Origin: Spirochaetaceae bacterium bin103
Lineage (GTDB): Bacteria; Spirochaetota; Spirochaetia; SZUA-6; Bin103
Direction of reading: 5' to 3'
NCBI GenBank assembly: GCA_002238925.1
Contig: MPNH01000032.1
Coordinates: 1-60,217, forward strand
Length of the DNA: 60,217 nt
This document shows positions 1 to 8,388 of the stretch, piece by piece; the stretch's first letter is position 1, and each line of letters starts with the position of its first letter. Made by a program: the position numbers and the translations under genes. A model generated the notes under the pieces. That model was not told the DNA's origin. It saw only the letters and a list, made by a program, of their open reading frames with translations, and did not search any database.

Positions 1-400
1 CGCCACCGAACGCGCGGCGGCCGCTGGTGACGCGCGGAGTGCGCAATCGAAGCCGGGCGGCCCGGGCGCCGGCCGGCGTCCGGCGAAAGCCGCCACCAGG
101 CGCTCCGCGCCGGCAGCCCAACCCGCCTCGGGGCGCTCGCACGCCTCCGCAAGGGCCGATATCGCGGCGGCAAAACCGGAGACCTGTCCTGTCGTCGGGC
201 GTCCGGTCTGCTACTATGGTGACTGCCGCCACTGGAGCGGCGCCGGCTGCGCTCATCCGAGCGCCGTTTCCGCGCCGCCCGGTGGTGACCAGCGCAACAC
301 GCCGATGGGGCGCCGCAAGGGCTCTGCTACGCGGACCCGCGGCTAGCGCCCGCCATCATGTCGAACAGGAGTTGACAAGGCGCCTCACCGGCGCCCGCCC
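1..400. other. Left-edge region without a supported gene
   Basis: I see no convincing gene here. The open frames that cross it are rich in Arg, Pro and Ala and look like by-products of high GC. A TTGACA hexamer lies at 372-377, but nothing like a -10 box follows at 16-18 bp, and the next gene starts only 24 bp after it. The region may hold the upstream end of a gene outside the window or the leader of the gene at 401. Confidence 0.4.
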
Positions 401-1213
401 ATGGCTACCCCACCAAGCAAAGCATACGAGAACCTGCCGTTTCTGCGCAGCCGCGACGCCCGCATACTGCGCATACTCTCCGAGTACCTGGAGCCGCAAT
501 CGCGCCTGCAGCGGCGCCGCATCCGCAGCGCCATCGTGTTCTTCGGGGCAAGCAGCACCCTGGACCGGGAGCAGGCCCGGGAACGGTACGGAGCGATTGC
601 CGCCGGCCAGGTAAGCGGCGCAACGGACCAAGAGATCCTGCGCGCCCGTCACCAACTGCGCCTCGCCGAGTACTACGAGGACGCCCGCGTGCTGGCGCGC
701 CGCGTTACCGAGTGGGCGCGCGAATCGGGCGCCGACGGCGAGTTGGTAGTGTGCTCGGGTGGCGGTCCGGGCATGATGGAGGCAGCCAACCGCGGCGCCG
801 CCGAGGCGGGCGGGCAGAGTGTCGGCCTCACCATCAGCCTGCCCAACGAACCGCTGCCCAATCGGTTCGTCAGTCCCGGTCTGGCGATGGAGTTCCGCTA
901 CTTTTTCATGCGCAAGTTCTGGTTCATGTACCTGGCCCGCGCGCTGGTGGCGTTCCCGGGCGGCTACGGCACCATGGATGAACTGTTCGAGGTGCTGACC
1001 CTGCTGCAGACGCGCAAGGTTCAGCGCCCGGTTACGGTGATCGTGTTCGGGCGCGAGTACTGGGACGAGGTGGTGAACTTCGACAAGCTATACGAGTGGG
1101 GTACTATCAGCGAACAGGATCGGAAACTCATTCACCTCGTCAACGACGTCGACGAGGCATTCGCCATCCTGACCAGCGCCATCACCAGCCCGAAGGCCGG
1201 CAAGCGGGGCTGA
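401..1213 (+). CDS. LOG family protein (TIGR00730 / lysine decarboxylase-like fold)
   Basis: This 270-residue protein has the Rossmann-like fold of the LOG family. Characterised members are cytokinin riboside 5'-monophosphate phosphoribohydrolases, and many bacterial members have unknown substrates. Both signatures are present: GGGPGMMEAANRGA near residues 119-132 and PGGYGTMDELFE near 185-196, which carries the conserved PGGxGTxxE catalytic and binding motif. The roughly 45-residue N-terminal extension rich in Arg and Leu, and the overall length, place it with the longer LOG proteins rather than the short ~190-residue form. It stands alone and converges on the DUF3179 gene. The ATG at 401 is the first start that keeps the whole domain, and its ribosome site is weak. 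The substrate cannot be read from the sequence. Confidence 0.85.
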   Translation: MATPPSKAYENLPFLRSRDARILRILSEYLEPQSRLQRRRIRSAIVFFGASSTLDREQARERYGAIAAGQVSGATDQEILRARHQLRLAEYYEDARVLARRVTEWARESGADGELVVCSGGGPGMMEAANRGAAEAGGQSVGLTISLPNEPLPNRFVSPGLAMEFRYFFMRKFWFMYLARALVAFPGGYGTMDELFEVLTLLQTRKVQRPVTVIVFGREYWDEVVNFDKLYEWGTISEQDRKLIHLVNDVDEAFAILTSAITSPKAGKRG

Positions 1214-1231
1214 CCCGCACGCGCCGCCCGG

Positions 1232-1259
1232 GCCGCCCGGCGCCGTAGCACCGGGCGGC
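1232..1259. terminator. GC-rich hairpin between convergent genes
   Basis: A 9-bp perfect inverted repeat (GCCGCCCGG at 1232-1240, CCGGGCGGC at 1251-1259) with a 10-nt loop lies between the stop codons at 1213 and 1266 of two convergent genes. No U-run follows on either strand, so it would be a weak or bidirectional terminator, or simply an mRNA 3' stabiliser. Confidence 0.45.
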
Positions 1260-1265
1260 GCCACA

Positions 1266-2471
1266 TCAGTTCATTGCTCCGTCACTCACGTAGATCCGCG
1301 TCTCCGGGCGGAACGCCGCCCAGGAGAACCAGAAGTGGTTGATGCTCACCACCGCCTCCAGCTTGCTGCCCTCCAGGGGGCCGGCGGTCGCTTCGCCGAG
1401 CAGGCTCCAGGTGCTGGCGGTCTGGCGGTCGCGAATGGCGCCGTCCAACCACTCGAAGTCGAGCACTTCGCCATTGAGGCTGCGGCTGAAAGAGGCGCCG
1501 GTGCCAACATCGCGGCCGGCGGCGATACTGCCGGAATCGAGGGCGGAGGCCGTTCCCGGTTGCCAGAACAGCGTGATCGGGGTCTGCGCCACGGTGTCGT
1601 TGATGACCCGCGCGGTCTCGAGTGTCTCGTAGGGGTAGGCTACCGCCTCCTCCGGAAGGTCCACCGTCAGCACGCGCGCCATCGGCGGCAACTCCTCGGG
1701 CGTTCGCGGTCCGCGGTACAGGAACGGGCGGTTGTTGATGTTGTCGTAGCCGGCGTAAGGGTTGCGCCCGTAGGAACGGCTGTAACCGGTGTCCCGAGAC
1801 AGCACGTCGGCGTCCGGGTAGCGCTCGCGAAAGTCCTGCCAGCTGACGATGTTGGCCGGGTAGAAGCCAAGTTGGCTGCCGGCGTATTTGCCGGCTATGC
1901 CGGCGCCGGTGGCCTGCTGCCACCAGGTCTCGGTCTGGCGGTCGTACATGATCAGGTTGCTGTAGCGCAGCCGCCCGGTGGTACCGAAGTCGAGCACCTG
2001 GCCGTCGAACTCGCGCTGAAACCCGATCGCGGTGTTGCACAACGGGCAGAACGTCACCGAGATCGGCACTCCGCCCACCTCGTCGTTGACGATTTCGTGC
2101 CAAGTGAGTACTTGCAAGGGGTATGCCTTGGCCGTGCCGCCGGCCTCCACCAGCACCACCGGCTCCAGTTCACCCAGCCAGCCGTCGGCGTCTGCCACCG
2201 ACACGAATTGCGGGTTGTCGATAGACGGGATGCCGTCCTTGGGCGGGCCGCCGGACAGCACGTCGCTGTACGGCACCGTGTGGCGCGTGAAGTCGGTCTT
2301 GAACTCGCGCCCGGCGCCGCGCGGGGCCGCTTCTTCGGCCAGCAGTTCGGGGTCGGTCACGGCGGTACCCGGCGCCGGGGCGGCGACCAGCAATACGGCG
2401 CCGCCGGCCAGGATCGCCCCGGCGATGGCCACAATCGTCAGTCGAATCCGGGGGCGAGATTTCCATTGCAT
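1266..2471 (-). CDS. DUF3179 domain-containing protein, N-terminally anchored
   Basis: This 401-residue protein belongs to DUF3179, a family of unknown function. The family hallmark TFCPLCNTAIGF, with its two cysteines, is present, as are the conserved HEIVND and FGTTGRLRYSNLIMYDRQT-like blocks. Residues about 8-32 form a hydrophobic segment after basic residues (signal anchor or signal peptide), so the domain is probably outside the cytoplasmic membrane. The frame is open further upstream to 2579, but the ATG at 2471 follows a good GGAG at 8-nt spacing and directly precedes the signal segment. The CxxC pair could bind metal or form a disulfide; this is inference. It is divergent from the tRNA-Glu/MurC unit. 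Confidence 0.85.
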   Translation of the reverse strand: MQWKSRPRIRLTIVAIAGAILAGGAVLLVAAPAPGTAVTDPELLAEEAAPRGAGREFKTDFTRHTVPYSDVLSGGPPKDGIPSIDNPQFVSVADADGWLGELEPVVLVEAGGTAKAYPLQVLTWHEIVNDEVGGVPISVTFCPLCNTAIGFQREFDGQVLDFGTTGRLRYSNLIMYDRQTETWWQQATGAGIAGKYAGSQLGFYPANIVSWQDFRERYPDADVLSRDTGYSRSYGRNPYAGYDNINNRPFLYRGPRTPEELPPMARVLTVDLPEEAVAYPYETLETARVINDTVAQTPITLFWQPGTASALDSGSIAAGRDVGTGASFSRSLNGEVLDFEWLDGAIRDRQTASTWSLLGEATAGPLEGSKLEAVVSINHFWFSWAAFRPETRIYVSDGAMN

Positions 2472-2588
2472 CGTTACAGCTCCATCGGAAGGGGTTGCGG
2501 CAGCCGCGGCCGCCGCTGTCGGTGAACAGACGGCCGCACCGCCGCGAATCTTACCGGGCGGTCGCAGCCGGTGCGGCACGCTCCTCAG

Positions 2589-2617
2589 TTGACATGGCGC
2601 GCTCGCGCTACGATATT
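2589..2617 (+). promoter_or_regulatory. Sigma-70-type promoter of tRNA-Glu
   Basis: A perfect TTGACA (2589-2594) is followed by a 17-bp spacer and GATATT (2612-2617). Transcription would begin near 2624, eight bases before the mature tRNA. No terminator is visible between the tRNA and the MurC gene, so this promoter may also drive the cell-wall operon. Confidence 0.8.
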
Positions 2618-2631
2618 TTGCACCACTTCAG

Positions 2632-2703
<72 letters not shown>

Positions 2704-2757
2704 AACCTCGCAGTTTCGTTGACCACACCGCCCGCGCCCGGCGCCGGAGTACCCGGA

Positions 2758-4206
2758 ATGCAGATCAGAGGACGCAACATTCACTTGGTAGGGGCCAAGG
2801 GTACCGGCATGGCGGCGCTCGCCGAAATCCTGGCGGCGCGCGGTGCATCGCTGAGCGGATCCGACGTGGCCGAATCGTTCCCTACCCAGGAGATCCTGGA
2901 CCGTCTGCAGCTCCGCCCCGGCGTTGGCTTCGCGGCCGCCGACCTGCCGGCCGACACCGACTGGGTGATTCATTCCGCCGCCTACGAACGCCGCGACAAC
3001 CCGCAACTGCTGGCCGCCGCCGCGCGCGGCATTCCGCTGTCCAGCTACCCGGAAGCGCTCGGTGAACTGTCGCGTAGTGCGCGCTCGGTGGCCGTGTCCG
3101 GGGTGCACGGCAAGACCACAACCGCCGCCCTCTGCGGCCTGCTGGTGGAGGCGCTCGGCCTCCCGGCCACGGTACTCACCGCCACCGGGGTGGCCAACTT
3201 CGGCGGCCGCGCAACGCTGATCGGCGGCGCCGACTACCTGATTGCGGAGACCTGCGAATACCGCAACCACTTTGCCAACTTCCAGCCCGGCCACGTGGTG
3301 ATCACGGCGGTGGAGCTGGAGCACGTCGATGCGTTCCCGACCCATGCCGCGCTGGTGGCCGCGTTCGCCGACTTCGCCGCCGCACTACCGCCGGGCGGGA
3401 TCCTTATTTACTGCGCGGACGACGCGGGCGCCGCCGAGGTGGCGCGCACCGTGGCGTTGAGGCGCCCCGACGTGCGCCTGCAGGCGTACGGGGAAAGTGC
3501 GTCCGGCGCGCTGCGCATCGGCTCGTTGCGGGCGGCGGCGGGCGCGGTACGTTTCACGCTCGACTGCCTGGGCGCGCCGGTGACGCTGAGCGTTCCGGGC
3601 CGCCACAACGCCGCCAACGCCGCCGCCGCCGTCGGCGTGGCAAGGGTGCTGCTCGCCGAGCAGGGCCGGCCGCTGGGCGCGGCCGAGCAGTCCGCCATTG
3701 TGGGTGCGCTCGGCAGCTACCACGGCGGCAAGCGCCGCGCTGAAGTGGTGGGCGAGTGCGGCGGCATCCTGGTGATCGACGACTACGCGCATCACCCCAC
3801 CGAGCTGGTTTCCACGCTGGCCGGGCTGCGCGCGTTCTATCCCGACCGCCGCATCGTGGTCGACTTCATGAGCCACACCTACTCGCGCACCGCTGCGCTG
3901 CTCACCGGCTTCGCGACCGCGTTCGGCGATGCCGACCAGGTGTTACTGCACCCGGTGTACGCGTCCGCCCGCGAGCATTCCTCCGCCACCCCCGAGCAGG
4001 CGGGACGCGCACTGTACGATGCCGTGGCCGGCCACCATCCGCGCGTGCGCTGGTGCGCGACCCTGCCGGATGCGAGTGCGTGGCTTGCCGCCACGCTGCG
4101 CCCCGGCGACCTGCTGGTGACCATGGGCGCCGGCGACAACTGGCGGGTGGGCCTGGAGGTGCTGCGCATGCTCGGCGCCGCGAACCGGTGCGGGGCCAAC
4201 GGCTGA
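2758..4206 (+). CDS. murC: UDP-N-acetylmuramate--L-alanine ligase (MurC-type Mur ligase)
   Basis: This is a cytoplasmic peptidoglycan precursor enzyme that would add L-Ala to UDP-MurNAc using ATP. The 482-residue protein has an N-terminal nucleotide-sugar domain (HLVGAKGTGMAALAEIL), the ATP loop GVHGKTTT near residues 115-122, the central VELEHVDAFP segment and the C-terminal motif DDYAHHPTE. Where most MurC proteins have an EADESD-like segment, this one has AETCEYRNHF, so the subgroup is atypical. MurC and the related Mpl cannot be told apart rigorously by eye. The ATG at 2758 is preferred because GGAG sits 8 nt upstream and an earlier ATG lies inside the tRNA. Its stop overlaps the start of the YicC gene by one base. 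Confidence 0.85.
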   Translation: MQIRGRNIHLVGAKGTGMAALAEILAARGASLSGSDVAESFPTQEILDRLQLRPGVGFAAADLPADTDWVIHSAAYERRDNPQLLAAAARGIPLSSYPEALGELSRSARSVAVSGVHGKTTTAALCGLLVEALGLPATVLTATGVANFGGRATLIGGADYLIAETCEYRNHFANFQPGHVVITAVELEHVDAFPTHAALVAAFADFAAALPPGGILIYCADDAGAAEVARTVALRRPDVRLQAYGESASGALRIGSLRAAAGAVRFTLDCLGAPVTLSVPGRHNAANAAAAVGVARVLLAEQGRPLGAAEQSAIVGALGSYHGGKRRAEVVGECGGILVIDDYAHHPTELVSTLAGLRAFYPDRRIVVDFMSHTYSRTAALLTGFATAFGDADQVLLHPVYASAREHSSATPEQAGRALYDAVAGHHPRVRWCATLPDASAWLAATLRPGDLLVTMGAGDNWRVGLEVLRMLGAANRCGANG

Positions 4207-5066
4207 TGCGCGGCATGACCGGATTCGGCCGCGCCGAACACGCCACCGAGAGCTGGCACATCTCCGTTGAGCTGAAGTCCTACAACAGCCGCTACCTGGA
4301 GATCCAGGTAAACGTGCCGCCCGGTTACGGCGAGTTGGAGCCGCGTCTGCGCGCCATGGTCACCGAGCGCGTGCGTCGCGGGCGGGTGGAGTTGGCACTG
4401 TCGGTGGTTGATCTGACCGATTCCGTGCGGGTGAGCGCCGACACGGGCTCCGCGCGCGCCTACCTGGCGGCGCTGCGCGAACTGTCCGACGTTGCCGGCG
4501 GCGGGGCGGTCACGCTGAGCAACCTGCTCGCGGTGGGTGGTTTCCTGAGCGAGCGGCGCGAGGTAAGCGTGGAGCGGGTGTGGAGCGATTGCCGGCAACC
4601 GCTGGAGCAGGCGTTCGCGCAGTTCGAGCATGCCTGCCGCCAAGACGGGCGCGTAACCGCCGCCGACCTGAGCCGCCTGCTTGCCGAGGTGAAGCGCGAG
4701 GTGGATCTGATCGAGACCGAGGCGCCGCGGGCCGCGCAGAGCCAGCGGGACGCGGTAGCCGCCCGCGTGCAGGAGCTGCTGGCAGACTCGGTCAACGAAG
4801 AGCGGTTGATTGCCGCACTCGCCACGCTGCTCGCCAAGAGCGACGTCAACGAGGAACTGGTCCGGCTGCGCGGTCACCTTGGCGCGTTCGAAGACGCGCT
4901 CGCCGCTGGGGAGCGCGCCAAGAAACTGGAGTTCATCAGCCAGGAGATGATGCGCGAGGCAAACACCGTGGCCGCCAAGGGCGCCGCATTCTCGATCAGC
5001 GCGGCGGCGGTACGCGTCAAGGATGCCGTCGAGCGTATCCGCGAGCACCTGCGCAATGTCGCCTGA
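4206..5066 (+). CDS. YicC/YloC family endoribonuclease
   Basis: The 286-residue protein starts MRGMTGFGRAE and ends with the characteristic block FISQEMMREANTVAAKG followed by a predicted helix (VRVKDAVERIREHLRNV), as in YicC/YloC. Family members are soluble endoribonucleases linked to RNA turnover and stationary-phase survival. N-terminal and C-terminal YicC domains are both present at full length. Translation is coupled to MurC through a TGATG overlap, and the gene runs into the kinase gene with only 13 bases between. Confidence 0.92.
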   Translation: MRGMTGFGRAEHATESWHISVELKSYNSRYLEIQVNVPPGYGELEPRLRAMVTERVRRGRVELALSVVDLTDSVRVSADTGSARAYLAALRELSDVAGGGAVTLSNLLAVGGFLSERREVSVERVWSDCRQPLEQAFAQFEHACRQDGRVTAADLSRLLAEVKREVDLIETEAPRAAQSQRDAVAARVQELLADSVNEERLIAALATLLAKSDVNEELVRLRGHLGAFEDALAAGERAKKLEFISQEMMREANTVAAKGAAFSISAAAVRVKDAVERIREHLRNVA

Positions 5067-5079
5067 CCAAACCGCGCCG

Positions 5080-5616
5080 ATGCGGATCGCGATTTCGGGC
5101 AAGAGCGGCTGTGGGAACTCGACGGTATCGCGCCTGGTGGCCGATCATCTCGGCCTCAAGCTGGTAAACTACACGTTCAAGAATCTCGCCGCCGAGCACG
5201 GCATCGGTTTTGCCGAGTTGCATGCGCGCGCCGGCCGCGACTTCTCGATCGACCGCACCTTGGACCGGCGCCAGCTCGCGGCGGCGGCCGGCGGCAATTG
5301 CGTGCTCGCCTCCCGCCTCGCCATCTGGTTGCTCGCGGACGCCGAGCTGAAGGTGTACCTGAGTGCCCCGCCGGAGGTGCGCGCGCGGCGTATCGCACAG
5401 CGCGAAGAAAGCCGTTTCGAAGTGGCGCTGGTCGCCACCGGCCGGCGCGACGCCAGCGACCGGCAGCGCTACCTGGACCTGTACCGGATCGACATCGACG
5501 ACGCCGCGCCGGCCGACCTGGTGGTCGATACCTCTGCGCACAATCAATTCGAGGCGGCGGCGGCCATCGTCGACGCGGCCCGAGCGCTGCGCGCCGCTGC
5601 CGGCGGGGGCATCTGA
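5080..5616 (+). CDS. Cytidylate kinase, short type-2 (AAA_18/Cytidylate_kin2) form
   Basis: This 178-residue P-loop kinase would phosphorylate CMP/dCMP in pyrimidine nucleotide synthesis. The Walker A loop is GKSGCGNST (residues 7-15), followed by SRLVADHLGLKLVNYTF, typical of the archaeal/spirochaetal short cytidylate kinases. A lid segment REESRFEVAL and the DLVVDTS motif follow. It lacks the longer CMP-binding insertion of E. coli Cmk. Another in-frame ATG at 5056 overlaps the YicC stop. I chose 5080 because the protein then begins directly at the first beta strand (MRIAISG). The exact nucleotide specificity is inferred from the family. Confidence 0.85.
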   Translation: MRIAISGKSGCGNSTVSRLVADHLGLKLVNYTFKNLAAEHGIGFAELHARAGRDFSIDRTLDRRQLAAAAGGNCVLASRLAIWLLADAELKVYLSAPPEVRARRIAQREESRFEVALVATGRRDASDRQRYLDLYRIDIDDAAPADLVVDTSAHNQFEAAAAIVDAARALRAAAGGGI

Positions 5617-5683
5617 CCGCCGCAGCGGGCGGGGTCCGATTACGGTACCCGAATGGCGCAAACGGCTATATTATTGAGGTGAC

Positions 5684-5875
5684 GTGATTCTTCCTCTGAA
5701 CCTGCTCATCGGTAATATCGACAACCGCTATCAGCTCTCGGCAGCGGCGATGCGCCGCGCGCATCAGCTCGCCCTGACCGGCGATGAAGATGTCGAAACA
5801 AACAAGGGCAAGGTCGTCTCCACCTCCATTCAGCAGATCCTTACCAAAAAGGTGAAGTACGAGATAACGCGGTAG
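5684..5875 (+). CDS. rpoZ: RNA polymerase omega-like subunit
   Basis: This 63-residue protein contains the omega-type segment NIDNRYQLSAAAMRRAHQL followed by a C-terminal basic tail. Omega wraps the C-terminus of beta' and helps RNA polymerase assembly. It starts with GTG at 5684 just after GAGGTG. Position between the nucleotide kinase and MiaA is consistent with the compact omega proteins of spirochaetes. Short length leaves some uncertainty, but the NRY...AAxRA pattern is specific. Confidence 0.8.
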   Translation: MILPLNLLIGNIDNRYQLSAAAMRRAHQLALTGDEDVETNKGKVVSTSIQQILTKKVKYEITR

Positions 5876-5913
5876 CGCACGCACGCGCGCCGACGACTCG
5901 AGGGTTGCCGCTG

Positions 5914-6906
5914 ATGGCCGAGCCGGAGCAGGAATCCGGCGCGCGCGCCCGGCCGCGGGTCACGATTCTGCTTGGCCCGACGGCGGTCGGGAAGTCGCAG
6001 ATCCTCGAAGACATGCTGCCGCGGCTGCGCGGCTGGCGCGCCGAGGTGATCAACGCCGACTCGCGGCAGGTCTACCGCGGGCTCGACGCGGGTACGGCAA
6101 AGCCTCCGGAGCGCCTGCGCCGCCAGCTGCCCCACCACCTGATCGACGTCGTCGACCCCGACAGCCAGTTCACCGCTGGCGACTTCGTGCGCGCTGCGGA
6201 CCGCCTGGTGGCCGCGATCGAACGGCGCGGCGGCCGGGCGGTGGTCGCCGGCGGCGCGGCGTTCTACCTGTGGTCGTTCCTGTACGGGCTGCCGGCGGCG
6301 CCGCCGGCCGACCCGAGCGTGCGCCGCCATCTGCAGGAGCGGCTGCGCACCGACGGCGTGGCGACGTTGCACGCCGAACTCGCCCGCAACGACCCCGAGG
6401 GCGCGGCCCGGCTGCCGGCGGCGGACGTCAATCGCGTACTGCGCGCGCTTGAAGTTTTCCACCTTACCGGCGCCCCGTGGTCGTCATTCCGCCCGCCGGA
6501 GACGGTTCGCGGCGATATCGAGCTGCTGATCGTGGGGCTGCACCGGGAGCGGGCCGAGCTGTACGAGCGCATTGACCGGCGGGTGGAGGAGATGTTCGCC
6601 GGCGGCCTGATGGCCGAGGTTGCGGCGTTGCGCGCACGCGGCTGGCACCGCGGCACGCCCGGCCTGCGCAGCATCGGATACGCGGAGTTCTTTGCCTCCG
6701 GCTCGCCCCCGGAAGCGGAAGTGATGCGCCTGATCCAGCGCAACACGCGGCGGTTGGCGAAGCGCCAGCTCACCTTCTTTCGGCGCTTTCCGCAGGTACG
6801 CTGGCTGCCGGCTGCCGGCGCCGCCGAGGTGGGCGCGGCCATCGAGCGGTTCCTGGATCCTGCCGGCCCCGTGGGCGGCACGCGCGGCACGCGGACCGCA
6901 ACTTGA
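5914..6906 (+). CDS. miaA: tRNA dimethylallyltransferase MiaA
   Basis: MiaA adds the dimethylallyl group to N6 of A37 in tRNAs reading UNN codons. The 330-residue protein has the P-loop GPTAVGKS (residues ~22-29), the substrate motif DSRQVYRGLDAGTAKP, the HHLIDVVDP block, the GGAAFYLWSF segment and the C-terminal NTRRLAKRQLTFFRR motif that contacts tRNA. The ATG at 5914 follows GAGGG at about 9 nt; a TTG at 5905 in the same frame is less likely. It closes the MurC-to-MiaA operon. Confidence 0.93.
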   Translation: MAEPEQESGARARPRVTILLGPTAVGKSQILEDMLPRLRGWRAEVINADSRQVYRGLDAGTAKPPERLRRQLPHHLIDVVDPDSQFTAGDFVRAADRLVAAIERRGGRAVVAGGAAFYLWSFLYGLPAAPPADPSVRRHLQERLRTDGVATLHAELARNDPEGAARLPAADVNRVLRALEVFHLTGAPWSSFRPPETVRGDIELLIVGLHRERAELYERIDRRVEEMFAGGLMAEVAALRARGWHRGTPGLRSIGYAEFFASGSPPEAEVMRLIQRNTRRLAKRQLTFFRRFPQVRWLPAAGAAEVGAAIERFLDPAGPVGGTRGTRTAT

Positions 6907-6931
6907 CAAGGGCGTGAGGGTTGGCGATAGT
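6903..6931 (+). promoter_or_regulatory. Sigma-70-type promoter before the small basic protein
   Basis: Consensus TTGACA (6903-6908), a 17-bp spacer and GATAGT (6926-6931). The -35 box overlaps the MiaA stop codon. Transcription would start near 6938, giving a leader of about 110 nt before the ATG at 7047. Confidence 0.8.
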
Positions 6932-7002
6932 TACCGTGCGCACCGTGCTCCACGGCAACCCGTGACGGCGCAGCGCCGGTCGCGGAACCCGAGGCTGAAA
7001 AA

Positions 7003-7033
7003 CTGGTTACAGACCCTGCTGGTTACGACCCTG
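7003..7033 (+). repeat. Imperfect 16-nt tandem repeat in the leader
   Basis: CTGGTTACAGACCCTG (7003-7018) is followed at once by CTGGTTACGACCCTG (7019-7033), the same unit with one base missing. It ends within the ribosome site of the small basic protein at 7047. Its role, if any, is unknown. Confidence 0.6.
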
Positions 7034-7046
7034 GAGAATCATTGCA

Positions 7047-7136
7047 ATGCCCTGCGGGCGGAAGCGTAAACGTCACAAGATAGCAACTCACAAGCGCAAG
7101 AAGAAGCTGAGAAAGAACCGGCACAAGAAGAAGTAG
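7047..7136 (+). CDS. 29-residue COX24/AURKAIP1-type (mS38/bS22-like) basic protein
   Basis: A tiny reading frame of 29 codons starts at ATG 7047, ten bases after GGAG, and stops at 7136. It begins MPCGRKRKRHKIATHKRK and continues with KKLRKNRHKKK, so about two thirds of its residues are Lys, Arg or His. This is the pattern of the bacterial AURKAIP1/COX24-domain proteins, related to mitochondrial ribosomal protein mS38 and to small-subunit protein bS22 of mycobacteria. A role as a small ribosomal subunit protein is inferred from the family. It has its own strong promoter and lies just upstream of the DHPS gene. A frame this short is easily missed by gene callers, but its composition and ribosome site make it convincing. 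Confidence 0.85.
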   Translation: MPCGRKRKRHKIATHKRKKKLRKNRHKKK

Positions 7137-7181
7137 CGTGGCTCTTGTTCGGTGCGCGGTGCCGGCAGTCATGGCGCCGTG

Positions 7182-8315
7182 ATGCGTTACGACGTGCGCC
7201 GCAACCTGCGCGTGTCGCCCCTTGATGGGCGCAGGCCGTGCCCGAAGGAGCCCCAGCCACTCGCCGCCGACATCAGCATTGACGCCCTCGATCAGACGCA
7301 GCAACGGATTGTCGCCGCGTCCCTGCGTGCATTGTCCGCGTCCGTCCGCGTGAGTGGCGGCACCGTGCAAGCCACGGTTGCGGGCCCCGTTGTTCCGACA
7401 CTTGCCGCCGACTGGCAGAAGCATGATGCCACCCGTGCGCTGGGCCGGGAGCTGGCGGCATCGTGGGAGCCGTTGCCGGGTGCGATTGCGATCGCCGGTA
7501 TCGCGCTCGACTACGCGCGGCGTGCGCTGGTCATGGGCGTCATCAATGCCACGCCCGATTCATTCTATCCCGCCAGCCGGCGCCAGGGCCCTGCCGCGGT
7601 GGCGGAGGCCGCATTGCGGATGCGCGAGCAGGGCGCCGACCTGGTCGATCTCGGCGGCGAGTCGACGCGCCCCGGTGCCGGCGCGGTGAGCGCCGCCGAA
7701 GAGATCCACCGGGTGGTTCCGGCAGTTGCGGCGGTGGTCTCCGCCGGCGGACCTCCCGTGTCGATCGACACCAGCAAGGCGGCGGTGGCGGAGGCGGCTC
7801 TCGACGCCGGGGCGGTGATGGTCAACGACGTGAACGGCCTGCGCGACCCCGATCTGCGCTGTCTCGCAGCCGAGCGCGGGGTCCCGGTGGTAATCAGCCA
7901 CATGCGCGGTACGCCGCGCACAATGCAACGCAACGTCACGTACGGCGACACCGTCGCGGAGGTAGTGCGGGAACTGAAGCAGCGCATCAACGACGCCCTT
8001 GACGACGGCGTCGACCGCGGCCAGGTGATCGTCGATCCCGGTATCGGCTTCGGTAAGCGGGTTGGCGATAACCTGCGCCTGCTGCACGGCACGCCGGCGC
8101 TGCGCTCGCTCGGCCCGGTGCTCGTGGGAGTATCCCGCAAGTCATTCATCGGCACGGTTCTTGAGGCGCCTGTGGAAGATCGGCTGGCGGGGACGACGAT
8201 CGCCAACACCGTGGCGCTGCTGCGCGGGGCGGACATGATCCGCGTGCACGACGTGCCGGCGGCGTTGCAGGCGGTGCGCTTCGCGGCGGCCGTGCGTGCC
8301 GCTGAGCGCGGCTGA
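7182..8315 (+). CDS. folP: Dihydropteroate synthase with N-terminal extension
   Basis: DHPS condenses 6-hydroxymethyl-dihydropterin pyrophosphate with p-aminobenzoate in folate synthesis. From about residue 116 the TIM barrel is canonical: MGVINATPDSF, DLGGESTRPGA, VSIDTSKAAVAEAAL, VNDVNGLRD, VISHMRGTPRTMQ, IVDPGIGFGKR and VGVSRKSFIG. The first ~115 residues are extra relative to a typical 270-280-residue DHPS, with no domain I recognise. The start is uncertain (ATG 7182 chosen; GTG 7152 is also open) and no good Shine-Dalgarno is visible. An internal start nearer the barrel is possible, although the frame remains open throughout. Confidence 0.9.
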   Translation: MRYDVRRNLRVSPLDGRRPCPKEPQPLAADISIDALDQTQQRIVAASLRALSASVRVSGGTVQATVAGPVVPTLAADWQKHDATRALGRELAASWEPLPGAIAIAGIALDYARRALVMGVINATPDSFYPASRRQGPAAVAEAALRMREQGADLVDLGGESTRPGAGAVSAAEEIHRVVPAVAAVVSAGGPPVSIDTSKAAVAEAALDAGAVMVNDVNGLRDPDLRCLAAERGVPVVISHMRGTPRTMQRNVTYGDTVAEVVRELKQRINDALDDGVDRGQVIVDPGIGFGKRVGDNLRLLHGTPALRSLGPVLVGVSRKSFIGTVLEAPVEDRLAGTTIANTVALLRGADMIRVHDVPAALQAVRFAAAVRAAERG

Positions 8316-8388
8316 CGCCGGTTGACGAACGCGGCACGGCGGGCAATGGTGGCAGCGCCATGATGCTGCGGCTTGCGAGTACGATGAG

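Noticed and set aside
372..400. TTGACA hexamer before the LOG gene as a promoter.
   Set aside because: No -10-like sequence at 16-18 bp, and the start codon would fall in the -10 zone.
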